7,380 nt of DNA from assembly GCA_017648225.1 (NCBI GenBank), contig JAGCJE010000139.1, positions 1-7,380 of the forward strand, written 5' to 3'. The notes under the pieces were generated by a model. That model was not told the origin of the DNA. It saw only the letters and a list, made by a program, of their open reading frames with translations, and did not search any database. The translations under genes were made by a program, and so were the position numbers. The DNA is from Kiritimatiellia bacterium (GTDB lineage: Bacteria; Verrucomicrobiota; Kiritimatiellia; RFP12; UBA1067). Shown piece by piece: positions 1 through 6,345 of this stretch; the stretch's first letter is position 1; each line of letters begins with the position of its first letter.

Positions 1-750
1 ATCGTTTCGAGAACTAAAGAGATTGAAATACTCGAAAAACGCCTTCAGGTATTTCGTGATATAAAAACGCCTAATGCCGAACTCGAAAACAATCTTTCAC
101 TTAAAAAGTCCGAATTGAACGCCCTTCTTATGGGATATACCGCGAATAACGGAACAATCGAAGTAAAGGCGCCTAAGTCTGGTCTTGTTGAAGAGCTCCT
201 GGAACTTAATGGAACATGGCTTGAAACGGGAAGCGCTGTATTGAAATTAACCGACACGCGCAACATCAGATTTAAGGGCCTCATTCCAGCAGATGAAGCA
301 GCCCGATTAAAAGATTTGATGCCGGCCAACGTTAAAGGAATGAACGGCTCTGTTCGCCTTGGCATTGGCGGCGAAAACGGACTCGTGCCTACTTATGTTG
401 TTTTCGAAAACGCGCCTGACGCGATTATCGGCGCTCGCGATACTGCAACCGTGATTATGGGAGGGAACGGTAAAATTGAAACGGCAGTACCCGACTCGGC
501 AATTGTTGAAATCAATCTCGTTAAGCACGTCTTCGTACGCGATAACCACAACAAGAACCGTTTTATCGCCCTTAGCGTAACGACAGGCGAAAAATCAGGC
601 GGCTGGACAAGCGTAACGGGAATCCCCGAAGGACATATTGAAGTCGTCTCCAAAGGCGCGTACCAGCTGAAACTCGCGTCCTCATCTTCGGGTAAAAGCG
701 CAGCGGGCCACTTCCACGCCGACGGGACCTTCCACGAGGGCGACCACTAA
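1..750 (+). CDS. Periplasmic adaptor (membrane-fusion) subunit of an RND/CzcB-like efflux system, 3' part
   Basis: The frame is open from base 1 to the TAA at 748-750, giving 249 residues with no N-terminus; the true start lies upstream of the window, and the TTG at 115 is only an internal codon. Residues 1-45 are charged and helical, like the returning arm of the adaptor hairpin. The second half of the lipoyl/barrel-sandwich motif follows at about 51-84 (VKAPKSGLVEEL, then NGTWLETGSAVLKL). A beta-barrel region runs to about 145, and a membrane-proximal domain ends in GAYQLKL (219-225). Such proteins bridge an inner-membrane RND pump and an outer-membrane TolC-like channel. The last 13 residues hold four His (AGHFHADGTFHEGDH), a tail seen in CzcB-like metal exporters, so a metal substrate is possible but not shown. 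It converges on uppP with 10 bases between the stops. The family call is firm; the substrate is unknown. Confidence 0.82.
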   Translation: MVSRTKEIEILEKRLQVFRDIKTPNAELENNLSLKKSELNALLMGYTANNGTIEVKAPKSGLVEELLELNGTWLETGSAVLKLTDTRNIRFKGLIPADEAARLKDLMPANVKGMNGSVRLGIGGENGLVPTYVVFENAPDAIIGARDTATVIMGGNGKIETAVPDSAIVEINLVKHVFVRDNHNKNRFIALSVTTGEKSGGWTSVTGIPEGHIEVVSKGAYQLKLASSSSGKSAAGHFHADGTFHEGDH

Positions 751-760
751 AGCGGGAAAA

Positions 761-1558
761 TCACACAAATAAGACCGTCGCCAAACCAGCCAACAGGCAG
801 TAAGGGCCGAAAATCCAAAACCATCGGCCCTTTAACGCTTTAACGAGAATCTTCAGCGAGAAATACCCGACGACGGCCGCTATAGCCATTCCTATAAGAA
901 GCATAAACCAAGATACTTGCGAAGCCGCCTCTTCGGGCGTTTCTTTAAACGATTTCAGGAGCTCGATAACAAGCGCACCCACGATAAGAGGCGCCGACAT
1001 CAAAAATGAAAACTCAGCCGCCTTCTCAGGTTCAACACCTCCGGCCCGTGCGCTGGCGAGAGTCATTCCGCTGCGCGAGACGCCAGGAAGGAGCGCAACC
1101 GCCTGTCCTAAGCCCATTAATACAGCCCTAAAAAATCCGACATCTTTTCTGCCGCGAGGGAGATAACGGGTCCCGATCAGCATTGCCCCCGTGAACATAA
1201 GAAGCGCTCCAACCATTTTCGCATTCTCGAAAAAAGCTTTGATGTTTTCCTCAAAAAGGAAATAAATCAAAACGGCCGGAGCCGTGCTTAGAAAAATTTT
1301 CAACACGAAAGACCAGGCATCACGCCGCTCAGCAACAGTCGCCCGAGGTGAAAAACACTGTAAAAAAAGTCTACAGATCGTTTTTCTGTAAAATACAAAA
1401 ATTGATATAAGAGTTCCCGCGTGCAGGCAGACGTCAAGTCTTACGCCATCAATATTAATTCCTAAAAAATGCTGACTTATTACCAAATGTCCAGAACTGG
1501 AAATCGGAAGAAACTCGGCAACGCCTTGAAGAAACGCCAAAAATGCAATTTTCAACAT
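761..1558 (-). CDS. uppP: Undecaprenyl-diphosphatase UppP (BacA family)
   Basis: This integral membrane enzyme hydrolyses undecaprenyl pyrophosphate to undecaprenyl phosphate, recycling the lipid carrier for peptidoglycan and surface polysaccharides; extra copies give bacitracin resistance in known cases. The 265-residue length is normal for the family. The first signature is at residues 11-25 (QGVAEFLPISSSGHL), with the Q-x3-E pair Q11/E15 and the conserved H24. The second is PGVSRSGMT (158-166) with R162. AEFSFLMSAP (181-190) is also typical. Many hydrophobic helices run through to the C-terminus (LLAGLATVLFV). The ATG at 1558 places the first motif at the usual distance from the N-terminus. 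The only Shine-Dalgarno candidate, GAGAG at 1571-1575, is 12 bases away and weak. It is the last gene of the minus-strand array, 21 bases after the preceding gene. Its base composition is poorer in GC than that of the mla genes. Confidence 0.97.
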   Translation of the reverse strand: MLKIAFLAFLQGVAEFLPISSSGHLVISQHFLGINIDGVRLDVCLHAGTLISIFVFYRKTICRLFLQCFSPRATVAERRDAWSFVLKIFLSTAPAVLIYFLFEENIKAFFENAKMVGALLMFTGAMLIGTRYLPRGRKDVGFFRAVLMGLGQAVALLPGVSRSGMTLASARAGGVEPEKAAEFSFLMSAPLIVGALVIELLKSFKETPEEAASQVSWFMLLIGMAIAAVVGYFSLKILVKALKGRWFWIFGPYCLLAGLATVLFV

Positions 1559-1579
1559 GAAAAATAAAGTCTCTCAAAA

Positions 1580-2173
1580 TCAGAAATTCACGTCGGCGAA
1601 CAAGACCTTGCAAAGGAACAAAAGAAACGGCACAAAAAAGATGATCATAAAGAGACAAAATTTTGCTCCGAAACCGACTTTGGCTGAAGCATCAAAACTG
1701 CATGCGCATTCGTGAACGTCGTTTTCGGGAACCGCCACGCCAAAACAGTCTGTAACGACTTCGCGCGAATATTGCGCATAAAGCGGGGAGACCCTAAAAG
1801 ATCCGTCTATATTTCGCGCCAACGGGCTATAAGCATTTCTGAGCAACCTCTGAAGCTTGTTTTCAAGCATATAATCATCGGGTACGGAAATAGCCAGGCC
1901 GTCAACCGCAGCGGCGTTAACAATACGGACTCGGGCAAACACAGAATTCGAGCTTCTCAACTCCCATTCGCAATGAACGCACTCCGCGGGAGAAATAGGG
2001 CAAACACCGCTAGTCGCAATCTCAGAGCGGACTCTCATAAAAAGGCGCTCTGTATCAAATCCAACTGCCATAAGCGAAATCAAAGATGCCCCAGAACTGA
2101 GCGACGACATAAGAACCGCTATGAACTGAGGCGCGTTGGATCCGCTTATTTGGATTGTGGGAATTTGATTCAT
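1580..2173 (-). CDS. Unrecognised Cys-rich protein with a C-terminal membrane anchor
   Basis: I do not recognise this 197-residue protein. Residues 15-38 are moderately hydrophobic and rich in Ser/Leu, followed by a mixed soluble region. One strong hydrophobic segment lies close to the C-terminus (about 171-192, CLFMIIFFVPFLLFLC), leaving only a few residues behind it, which suggests a tail anchor. There are eight Cys: C58, C65, C68, C143, C156, C158 in the soluble part and C173, C188 in the anchor. The CVHC (65-68) and CAC (156-158) pairs could bind a metal or form disulfides, but this is inference. The ATG at 2173 follows the gluQ stop by 7 bases and has no Shine-Dalgarno; a perfect extended -10 box sits just upstream. 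It was preferred over the 159-codon frame on the other strand because that frame is rich in Arg, Asn and Ser, has no recognisable domain and runs against the array. Confidence 0.68.
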   Translation of the reverse strand: MNQIPTIQISGSNAPQFIAVLMSSLSSGASLISLMAVGFDTERLFMRVRSEIATSGVCPISPAECVHCEWELRSSNSVFARVRIVNAAAVDGLAISVPDDYMLENKLQRLLRNAYSPLARNIDGSFRVSPLYAQYSREVVTDCFGVAVPENDVHECACSFDASAKVGFGAKFCLFMIIFFVPFLLFLCKVLFADVNF

Positions 2174-2179
2174 ACTTAT

Positions 2180-2188
2180 ATTATATCA
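2180..2188 (-). promoter_or_regulatory. Possible extended -10 promoter element (TGATATAAT) before the Cys-rich gene
   Basis: On the minus strand the bases read TGATATAAT, a perfect match to the sigma-70 extended -10 consensus TGnTATAAT. It overlaps the last codons of gluQ. Transcription would begin about seven bases downstream, close to the A of the ATG at 2173, giving a leaderless mRNA; this fits the lack of a Shine-Dalgarno there. No good -35 hexamer is visible at 16-17 bases. The gluQ tail is AT-rich, so chance is a real alternative. Confidence 0.3.
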
Positions 2189-3128
2189 TAATAAACGGCG
2201 CGTGTGGTATAGTATCAAGCGAAAAGACATCAATAAGTTCGTGAAGCGATGCTTTTTTACCGTCACCCCAGCCGCAGGAGGCCGCAAGCCGTCCTATAAC
2301 GGCCTCAGGCTCGACACCAGTGGCGCGATACGACGCAACCCGCGTATCTCCATGACGTTTGGCGAGCCGTCTGCCGTCAGAACCGACAACAAGCGGCACG
2401 TGGCAGTATTTCGGGATTTTCACACAGTGTGAAGTCTTCGATTCAGCCCATGAAAGCAGTTTTTCCGCTATCAGAATCTGAGCGGGGGTCGCAGGAATGA
2501 GATCGTCGCCCCTGACCACTTCCGTAACTCCTGAAAGTAGATCGTCGACAACTACGGCTAAAGTGTATCCCGCTCCGCCCTCGTCACGGGCGATCGGAAA
2601 ATCCCCAAGTACGGATGAAACATTCTGCGAATAATCCCCGGCGAAAACATCTGTAAAAGAGACTACAGTTCCCTCGTCTACACGATAACGCCAGCACGGC
2701 AAGCGCCCTTCGCCGCAGAACTCCGCCGCCTCCCGCCATGAAGAGAATCTCCCGCGGCATAGTCCCGGATAATGAAGCTGCTCGCCCGCGTGGGGCGCCG
2801 ACTGCGCATTTTCGACGTCACGCCTCGTACAGACGCACGGATACGCGGGCAGAAGAGACAAAGCTTCGCAATATAGATCCTTGCGCTCGCTCTGAACGTA
2901 TTCTTCATCCCAGTCAAATCCGAGCCATTTAAGGTCTTCGACGGCTTCGCGCGCGGCTCCCGGCTTGTCGCGGGGATGATCGAGATCCTCAATGCGCAAA
3001 ATCACCTTTCCGCCGAGCGATCTCGCCCGGAGATAAGCTATCATGAAAGTCCGGACGTTGCCTAAATGCAAAGCTCCCGTCGGACTCGGCGCGAGCCTTC
3101 CTACATAGCCTGCCAAAACTTTTTCCAT
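2181..3128 (-). CDS. gluQ: Glutamyl-Q tRNA(Asp) synthetase (GluQ-RS, YadB family)
   Basis: GluQ-RS activates glutamate and attaches it to queuosine at position 34 of tRNA(Asp) in the cytoplasm. It is a paralogue of the GluRS catalytic core without the anticodon-binding domain, and the 315-residue length fits that rather than full GluRS (about 470). The class I HIGH motif is in RLAPSPTGALHLGN (11-24). The family zinc site is complete: C98, C100, Y120 and C124 (PCVC, then HYPGLC). VVVDDLLSGVTEVVRGDDL (192-210) is typical of the active site, and RRLAKRHGD (253-261) is the KMSKS-loop equivalent. The ATG at 3128 lies 28 bases inside the end of the peptidase gene and places the APSPTG motif at the usual distance from the N-terminus. 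In proteobacteria gluQ is often next to dksA; here it sits between envelope genes. Its presence implies that the cell makes queuosine-modified tRNA(Asp). Confidence 0.94.
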   Translation of the reverse strand: MEKVLAGYVGRLAPSPTGALHLGNVRTFMIAYLRARSLGGKVILRIEDLDHPRDKPGAAREAVEDLKWLGFDWDEEYVQSERKDLYCEALSLLPAYPCVCTRRDVENAQSAPHAGEQLHYPGLCRGRFSSWREAAEFCGEGRLPCWRYRVDEGTVVSFTDVFAGDYSQNVSSVLGDFPIARDEGGAGYTLAVVVDDLLSGVTEVVRGDDLIPATPAQILIAEKLLSWAESKTSHCVKIPKYCHVPLVVGSDGRRLAKRHGDTRVASYRATGVEPEAVIGRLAASCGWGDGKKASLHELIDVFSLDTIPHAPFIMI

Positions 3129-4516
3129 TCCGCGATGAACCGCTTGAAGTTTTCCGTGGAACCGAACGCGTCTAAAGTCGCCTTGCGCATGTCACGGTTC
3201 TTCAGAAGAGAATTCATGTAATCGCGTTTGAGATTTTTAAACGGTTCACGCGCGATTTCAGGCGCACCCTTCTCGATGAAGTACGACACGGAGAGCGCAA
3301 GACGATATTTCAAACGGCGCTCCATGTCCGTTCCGGCGTAGAACTCGTCGTAATCCATCATGAAGATGGCGGGAAGATTCGTGTCTGCCATCGCAACGAG
3401 ATCGCACGGATCTACAAATGAAGGTCCGTCGGGTCCTTCCTCGAAATATTGCGCGTAACCTTCATTAAACCAGGGAGAGGCGGGTATCATCGAAGAGGCG
3501 TACGCGAGATACTGATGAAACGCCTCATGGCGGATAGTTTTCAGAAGCTTCGCAGCGCCCTCGTCTGGGAGATACGCGACAAGCTCGCGTCTCTTAGAAC
3601 TCCAATAAGCCGCGCTCCACTCCATCCCTTCGACGTCGTTTACCTCAAGGGCGTCGAGATATTCGCCGCGCGTCCTGAAGATTCTGGCGACAGCCAACAC
3701 ATTGCTGCCGTCTATCGGAGAAGGAACAGTCTCGGCGTATTTAGCGCGCATAAGACCGAGTTCGTTGGTCAGCGTCGATACGAAGGAACTGTCCTTTTTA
3801 AGATTGTCGAGGATTGTAAATTCCTTGGCGTCCGTCACGTTCCAGGAAGGATAATTCGTCACGCTAAACGCGGCATCGCGTCTGAGCAATTCCTTCTCGC
3901 TCAGAACGACACGCTTTTTACGATTCTTTTTCGGAGGCGCGACCACCTTGCGCTCGCTTCTCATATCCCGCTTGACGATTTCATCCCATTCACCGAGAAA
4001 TTTCTCTTCGAAATTTTCGAGCGCCGCCTCAAAATCGTCTTCGGGAAGAATATCCCATACCGCCAGATACCAATAAGGATTTTCCTCGGGAAGAAAAGCC
4101 GCCACGACGGACGTCGTGTTCGTTCCGTGGAAATAAAGAACCTCCTTAAAACCCCTTATCGGCATACGCGGCGAATGAGGCTTCTCGGGAAGAAGGAACG
4201 GCGAAAGCTTTGATATCGCCAGGTCCCGTACGCCAAACTCTTTTTTATCGGGCGTAACCGTTTCGGAAGCATATTTAGAACGAGTCAGGGACGAGGTCTT
4301 TTCGGGCGGAACCTCGTGAAGACGCGCAACCGTGAAAAGGCGACCGGAATCGTCCAGCCAACGACCGAGAACGGCATGCGAAGTCCAGATGTCCAGCTCG
4401 TCGTAGCGGTCTTCCAGACGCATCTTCCCGGAAGTCTCCGTTACAAGATACGCCTCGGCGCGAGGCATATCAAGCGGCATGGCCTTCATGAAAAACAGCG
4501 ACGCCAGAACAACCAT
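3101..4516 (-). CDS. Putative exported HExxH zinc metallopeptidase (gluzincin type, DUF1570-like)
   Basis: This 471-residue protein carries a zinc peptidase signature: HEAFH at 330-334 (zinc ligands H330 and H334, catalytic E331), then PWFNEGYAQYFE (348-359), in which E352 is the likely third ligand, 17 residues after the second His-containing motif. The layout resembles DUF1570-type gluzincins. A separate N-terminal region (about 23-180) precedes a very basic linker (KKNRKKR, 196-202) and the peptidase domain. The N-terminus (MVVLASLFFMKAMPLDMP, then RAEA at 19-22) looks like a short signal with a possible AEA cleavage site, but it has no basic residue at its very start. An in-frame TAA lies six codons upstream with no start codon between, so ATG 4516 is the earliest start. 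It begins one base after the mlaD-like stop (TGATATG), suggesting translational coupling and a role in the envelope. The substrate is unknown. Confidence 0.82.
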   Translation of the reverse strand: MVVLASLFFMKAMPLDMPRAEAYLVTETSGKMRLEDRYDELDIWTSHAVLGRWLDDSGRLFTVARLHEVPPEKTSSLTRSKYASETVTPDKKEFGVRDLAISKLSPFLLPEKPHSPRMPIRGFKEVLYFHGTNTTSVVAAFLPEENPYWYLAVWDILPEDDFEAALENFEEKFLGEWDEIVKRDMRSERKVVAPPKKNRKKRVVLSEKELLRRDAAFSVTNYPSWNVTDAKEFTILDNLKKDSSFVSTLTNELGLMRAKYAETVPSPIDGSNVLAVARIFRTRGEYLDALEVNDVEGMEWSAAYWSSKRRELVAYLPDEGAAKLLKTIRHEAFHQYLAYASSMIPASPWFNEGYAQYFEEGPDGPSFVDPCDLVAMADTNLPAIFMMDYDEFYAGTDMERRLKYRLALSVSYFIEKGAPEIAREPFKNLKRDYMNSLLKNRDMRKATLDAFGSTENFKRFIAEWKKFWQAM

Positions 4517-4517
4517 A

Positions 4518-5591
4518 TCAGAATCCGCCCATTATGAGGGAGCCGAAAGTGGAGATGGGCGTCGTATCGCGATAATTGTCGAGGACCTGGCGCACATCCC
4601 GCGTAAGGCCTTCTATCTCCTCGTGAACAGCCTTATCGTTGATAAGTTTGCCGAGTGTCCCCTCGCCCTTGTCGATCTTGACCGCGACCGAATTGAGGTT
4701 GGCAAGAAGGTTCGTCGCGGATGTCACGATCGCGCCCGTATCGAGAGACTCGCCCGCTTCCCTGAACGATTTGACGGCCGCGCTGAAATCTCCGTATATA
4801 GGATCATCCTTCGCCAGAAGTTTCCCCAGAAACCCTTCGGACCTCTCGAGTCTGCCCGATATTTCCGCAATGTTCGCGAGCGTTTTATCGAGATTGTCAT
4901 GAACCGAATCATCTGTCATAAGCTTGCCGATCGTGCCTCGCCCCTGGCGAAGATCTGTCGTAATGGCGGCGAGATTCGTCGCAGTCGTCTCTACACCGTC
5001 CCAGAGAGTCGTATCCGACGAAAGCATTTTACCGACGGTACCCTCCCCGCGCTCGAGTCTCCCCGCCACAACCTTTACGGATTCGGAGGCGGCGGCCAGA
5101 TTCGTCACGATCGTCTTAAGCTCCTCTCCCCCGGTAATCGCGTTCACGTTCTTCGCGATACTGGAAATGTCGCGCATCCAATCGGTGGGGGTTTCACCTT
5201 TGAACGCGGTGGAAGCAAGATCGAGTTTCTCGCCTTTACCTTCCTCCAGGAGCAGATAGTTGCCGCCCAGCATCGAAAGATTGCACACGGAAATGCGATA
5301 GCCGTCACGCAAAACGACATCCTTGTCGATCTCCATCACAACGGTAAGATCGTTCTCGCCAAGCACTATCTTTTCGACCTTACCGACCTTTGTGCCGCGG
5401 TACATCACATTATCCTGCTCTTTAAGCCCGCCTACATCCGTAAACGTGACCCGCGCCTCGACCATGCTCCTGCCGCCGAAAACATCGACACCCGATACCA
5501 CGATCGTAAAATACACCAGAAGCGCCAATACCGCCAGCATGAAAACGCCGACAATCGCTTCCGAAAAAGAATCTTTGCGTTTTGAACTCAT
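4518..5591 (-). CDS. mlaD: MlaD-like MCE-domain lipid-transport protein with a long repeat-bearing helical tail
   Basis: MCE proteins are the periplasmic, membrane-anchored subunits of Mla-type ABC transporters; they form rings that carry phospholipids or other hydrophobic molecules. Residues 11-33 form the N-terminal transmembrane anchor. The MCE domain spans about 43-118, with the hallmark VGGLKEQDNVMYRGTKVGKV (53-72) and NLSMLGGNYLLLEEG (104-118). The remaining 240 residues are largely helical and contain a GxGTxGKL-type repeat. The end, STFGSLIMGGF, resembles other long MCE proteins. At 357 residues it is about twice the length of E. coli MlaD (183), so it may reach further into the periplasm. 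The ATG at 5591 overlaps the mlaF stop (ATGA) and has AAAGGA eight bases upstream. The cargo and the direction of transport cannot be read from the sequence. Confidence 0.93.
   Translation of the reverse strand: MSSKRKDSFSEAIVGVFMLAVLALLVYFTIVVSGVDVFGGRSMVEARVTFTDVGGLKEQDNVMYRGTKVGKVEKIVLGENDLTVVMEIDKDVVLRDGYRISVCNLSMLGGNYLLLEEGKGEKLDLASTAFKGETPTDWMRDISSIAKNVNAITGGEELKTIVTNLAAASESVKVVAGRLERGEGTVGKMLSSDTTLWDGVETTATNLAAITTDLRQGRGTIGKLMTDDSVHDNLDKTLANIAEISGRLERSEGFLGKLLAKDDPIYGDFSAAVKSFREAGESLDTGAIVTSATNLLANLNSVAVKIDKGEGTLGKLINDKAVHEEIEGLTRDVRQVLDNYRDTTPISTFGSLIMGGF
4644..5054 (-). repeat. In-protein repeat array (R/K)GxGTxGKL in the MCE tail
   Basis: Four clear copies of a ten-residue motif occur: ERGEGTVGKM (residues 180-189), RQGRGTIGKL (215-224), ERSEGFLGKL (249-258) and DKGEGTLGKL (307-316). 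The starts are 35, 34 and 58 residues apart. At 284, exactly 35 after copy three, DTGAIV follows a matching helix but the GKL loop is missing; 23 residues later copy four begins. The series is therefore best read as five units, one decayed and shortened. Each unit is a long helix plus a Gly-rich turn. Similar motifs are known in other long MCE proteins. Confidence 0.85.
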
Positions 5592-6331
5592 ATCGTTGTT
5601 CCTTTCGTTGCCGCGATGTACTCCATCGCATACGGATCGGTCGAGTCAAGAAACTCCCGAGGTGTACCGAAAAACGCGACGCGCGCGTTGCGCAGCAGAA
5701 GAAGCCTGTCCGCTATGGACATCGCGCCCGCGAGATCGTGAGTCACGACGACAGAGGTTACGCCGCGCTCTTTGTTGAATTTTTTAATGAGCCGGTGAAT
5801 CATTACGGAAGTAACCGGATCAAGCCCGCTCGTAGGTTCGTCATAAAGAACAATCTCGGCCTGACGCACCATCGCACGCGCAAGCGCGGCGCGTTTCTGC
5901 ATCCCCCCAGATATCTCGGAAGGATATTTATCAGCCGCTCCCGAAAGCTCCACCGCTTCGAGTGCCTCGGCAACCTTCTCGTCGATTTCGTCGTCCGTCA
6001 GCGAGGTGCACTCCTTCAGCGGAAGCGCGACATTCTCGGCAACCGTCTTCCAGGCAAGAAGCGCACCGCTCTGAAACAGATACGCCATGCGCGAACGGAT
6101 TTTAAAAAGCTCATCGTCGCCGCAGGCGGCGACGTCGACGCCGTCGACGACGACTTCACCCGACGTGGGAGACAGAAGCCGCACGATATGCTTAAGCGTT
6201 ACGGACTTGCCGACGCCGGACGGACCGATAACGCAGAAGATCTCGCCCTTCTCGACGGAGAACGACACGTCGTCCAAAATGGGAGAGCCGGAGAATCTCT
6301 TGACGACATTTTTAAATTCTATCAACGCCAT
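5588..6331 (-). CDS. mlaF: MlaF-type ATPase of a phospholipid-transport ABC system
   Basis: This cytoplasmic ATP-binding subunit powers the MlaE permease. At 247 residues it is a single complete nucleotide-binding domain. Walker A is GPSGVGKS (36-43). The Q-loop is FQSGALL (86-92), a form typical of the MlaF branch. The ABC signature is SGGMQKR (141-147), Walker B is IVLYDEP (160-166) with catalytic E165, the D-loop is GLD (169-171), and the switch His is H198 (VTHD). All catalytic residues are present. The ATG at 6331 follows the mlaE stop by 14 bases, within which lies a strong Shine-Dalgarno. The stop overlaps the mlaD-like start by four bases, consistent with coupled synthesis of transporter subunits. 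Confidence 0.96.
   Translation of the reverse strand: MALIEFKNVVKRFSGSPILDDVSFSVEKGEIFCVIGPSGVGKSVTLKHIVRLLSPTSGEVVVDGVDVAACGDDELFKIRSRMAYLFQSGALLAWKTVAENVALPLKECTSLTDDEIDEKVAEALEAVELSGAADKYPSEISGGMQKRAALARAMVRQAEIVLYDEPTSGLDPVTSVMIHRLIKKFNKERGVTSVVVTHDLAGAMSIADRLLLLRNARVAFFGTPREFLDSTDPYAMEYIAATKGTTI
5600..5605 (-). promoter_or_regulatory. Shine-Dalgarno for the mlaD-like gene (AAAGGA)
   Basis: AAAGGA on the minus strand lies inside the end of mlaF, eight bases before the ATG at 5591. It supports that start and allows initiation independent of the ATGA overlap. Confidence 0.65.
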
Positions 6332-6337
6332 AAGTCA

Positions 6338-6344
6338 CACCTCC
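6338..6344 (-). promoter_or_regulatory. Strong Shine-Dalgarno for mlaF (GGAGGTG)
   Basis: The minus strand reads GGAGGTG six bases before the mlaF ATG at 6331, in the 14-base mlaE-mlaF gap. It fixes the mlaF start and shows that this organism uses conventional ribosome binding sites. Confidence 0.85.
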
Positions 6345-6345
6345 G

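Noticed and set aside
115..750. A complete 211-residue gene starting at TTG 115
   Set aside because: The frame stays open to base 1 with adaptor-like helix sequence, and the barrel-sandwich domain would lack its first half; it is a truncated longer gene.
1712..2191. A 159-codon plus-strand open frame opposite the Cys-rich gene
   Set aside because: Its composition (Arg, Asn, Ser, His) is typical of a shadow frame, and it lies against the direction of the array. The call is less certain here because the minus-strand protein is also unrecognised.
3449..4213. A 254-codon plus-strand open frame opposite the metallopeptidase
   Set aside because: Arg-rich shadow without motifs; the minus-strand reading carries the zinc signature and fits the array.
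4479..5585. A 368-codon open frame on the plus strand opposite the mlaD-like gene
   Set aside because: The product is rich in Arg, His and Ile with no domain. It mirrors a gene with all MCE hallmarks and is explained by codon bias of the true gene.
6118..6160. Cluster of GACGTC/GTCGAC palindromes that looks like an operator or repeat
   Set aside because: It encodes the Val-Asp-Gly-Val-Asp-Val-Ala-Ala stretch of mlaF; the palindromes follow from Val and Asp codons in GC-rich DNA.
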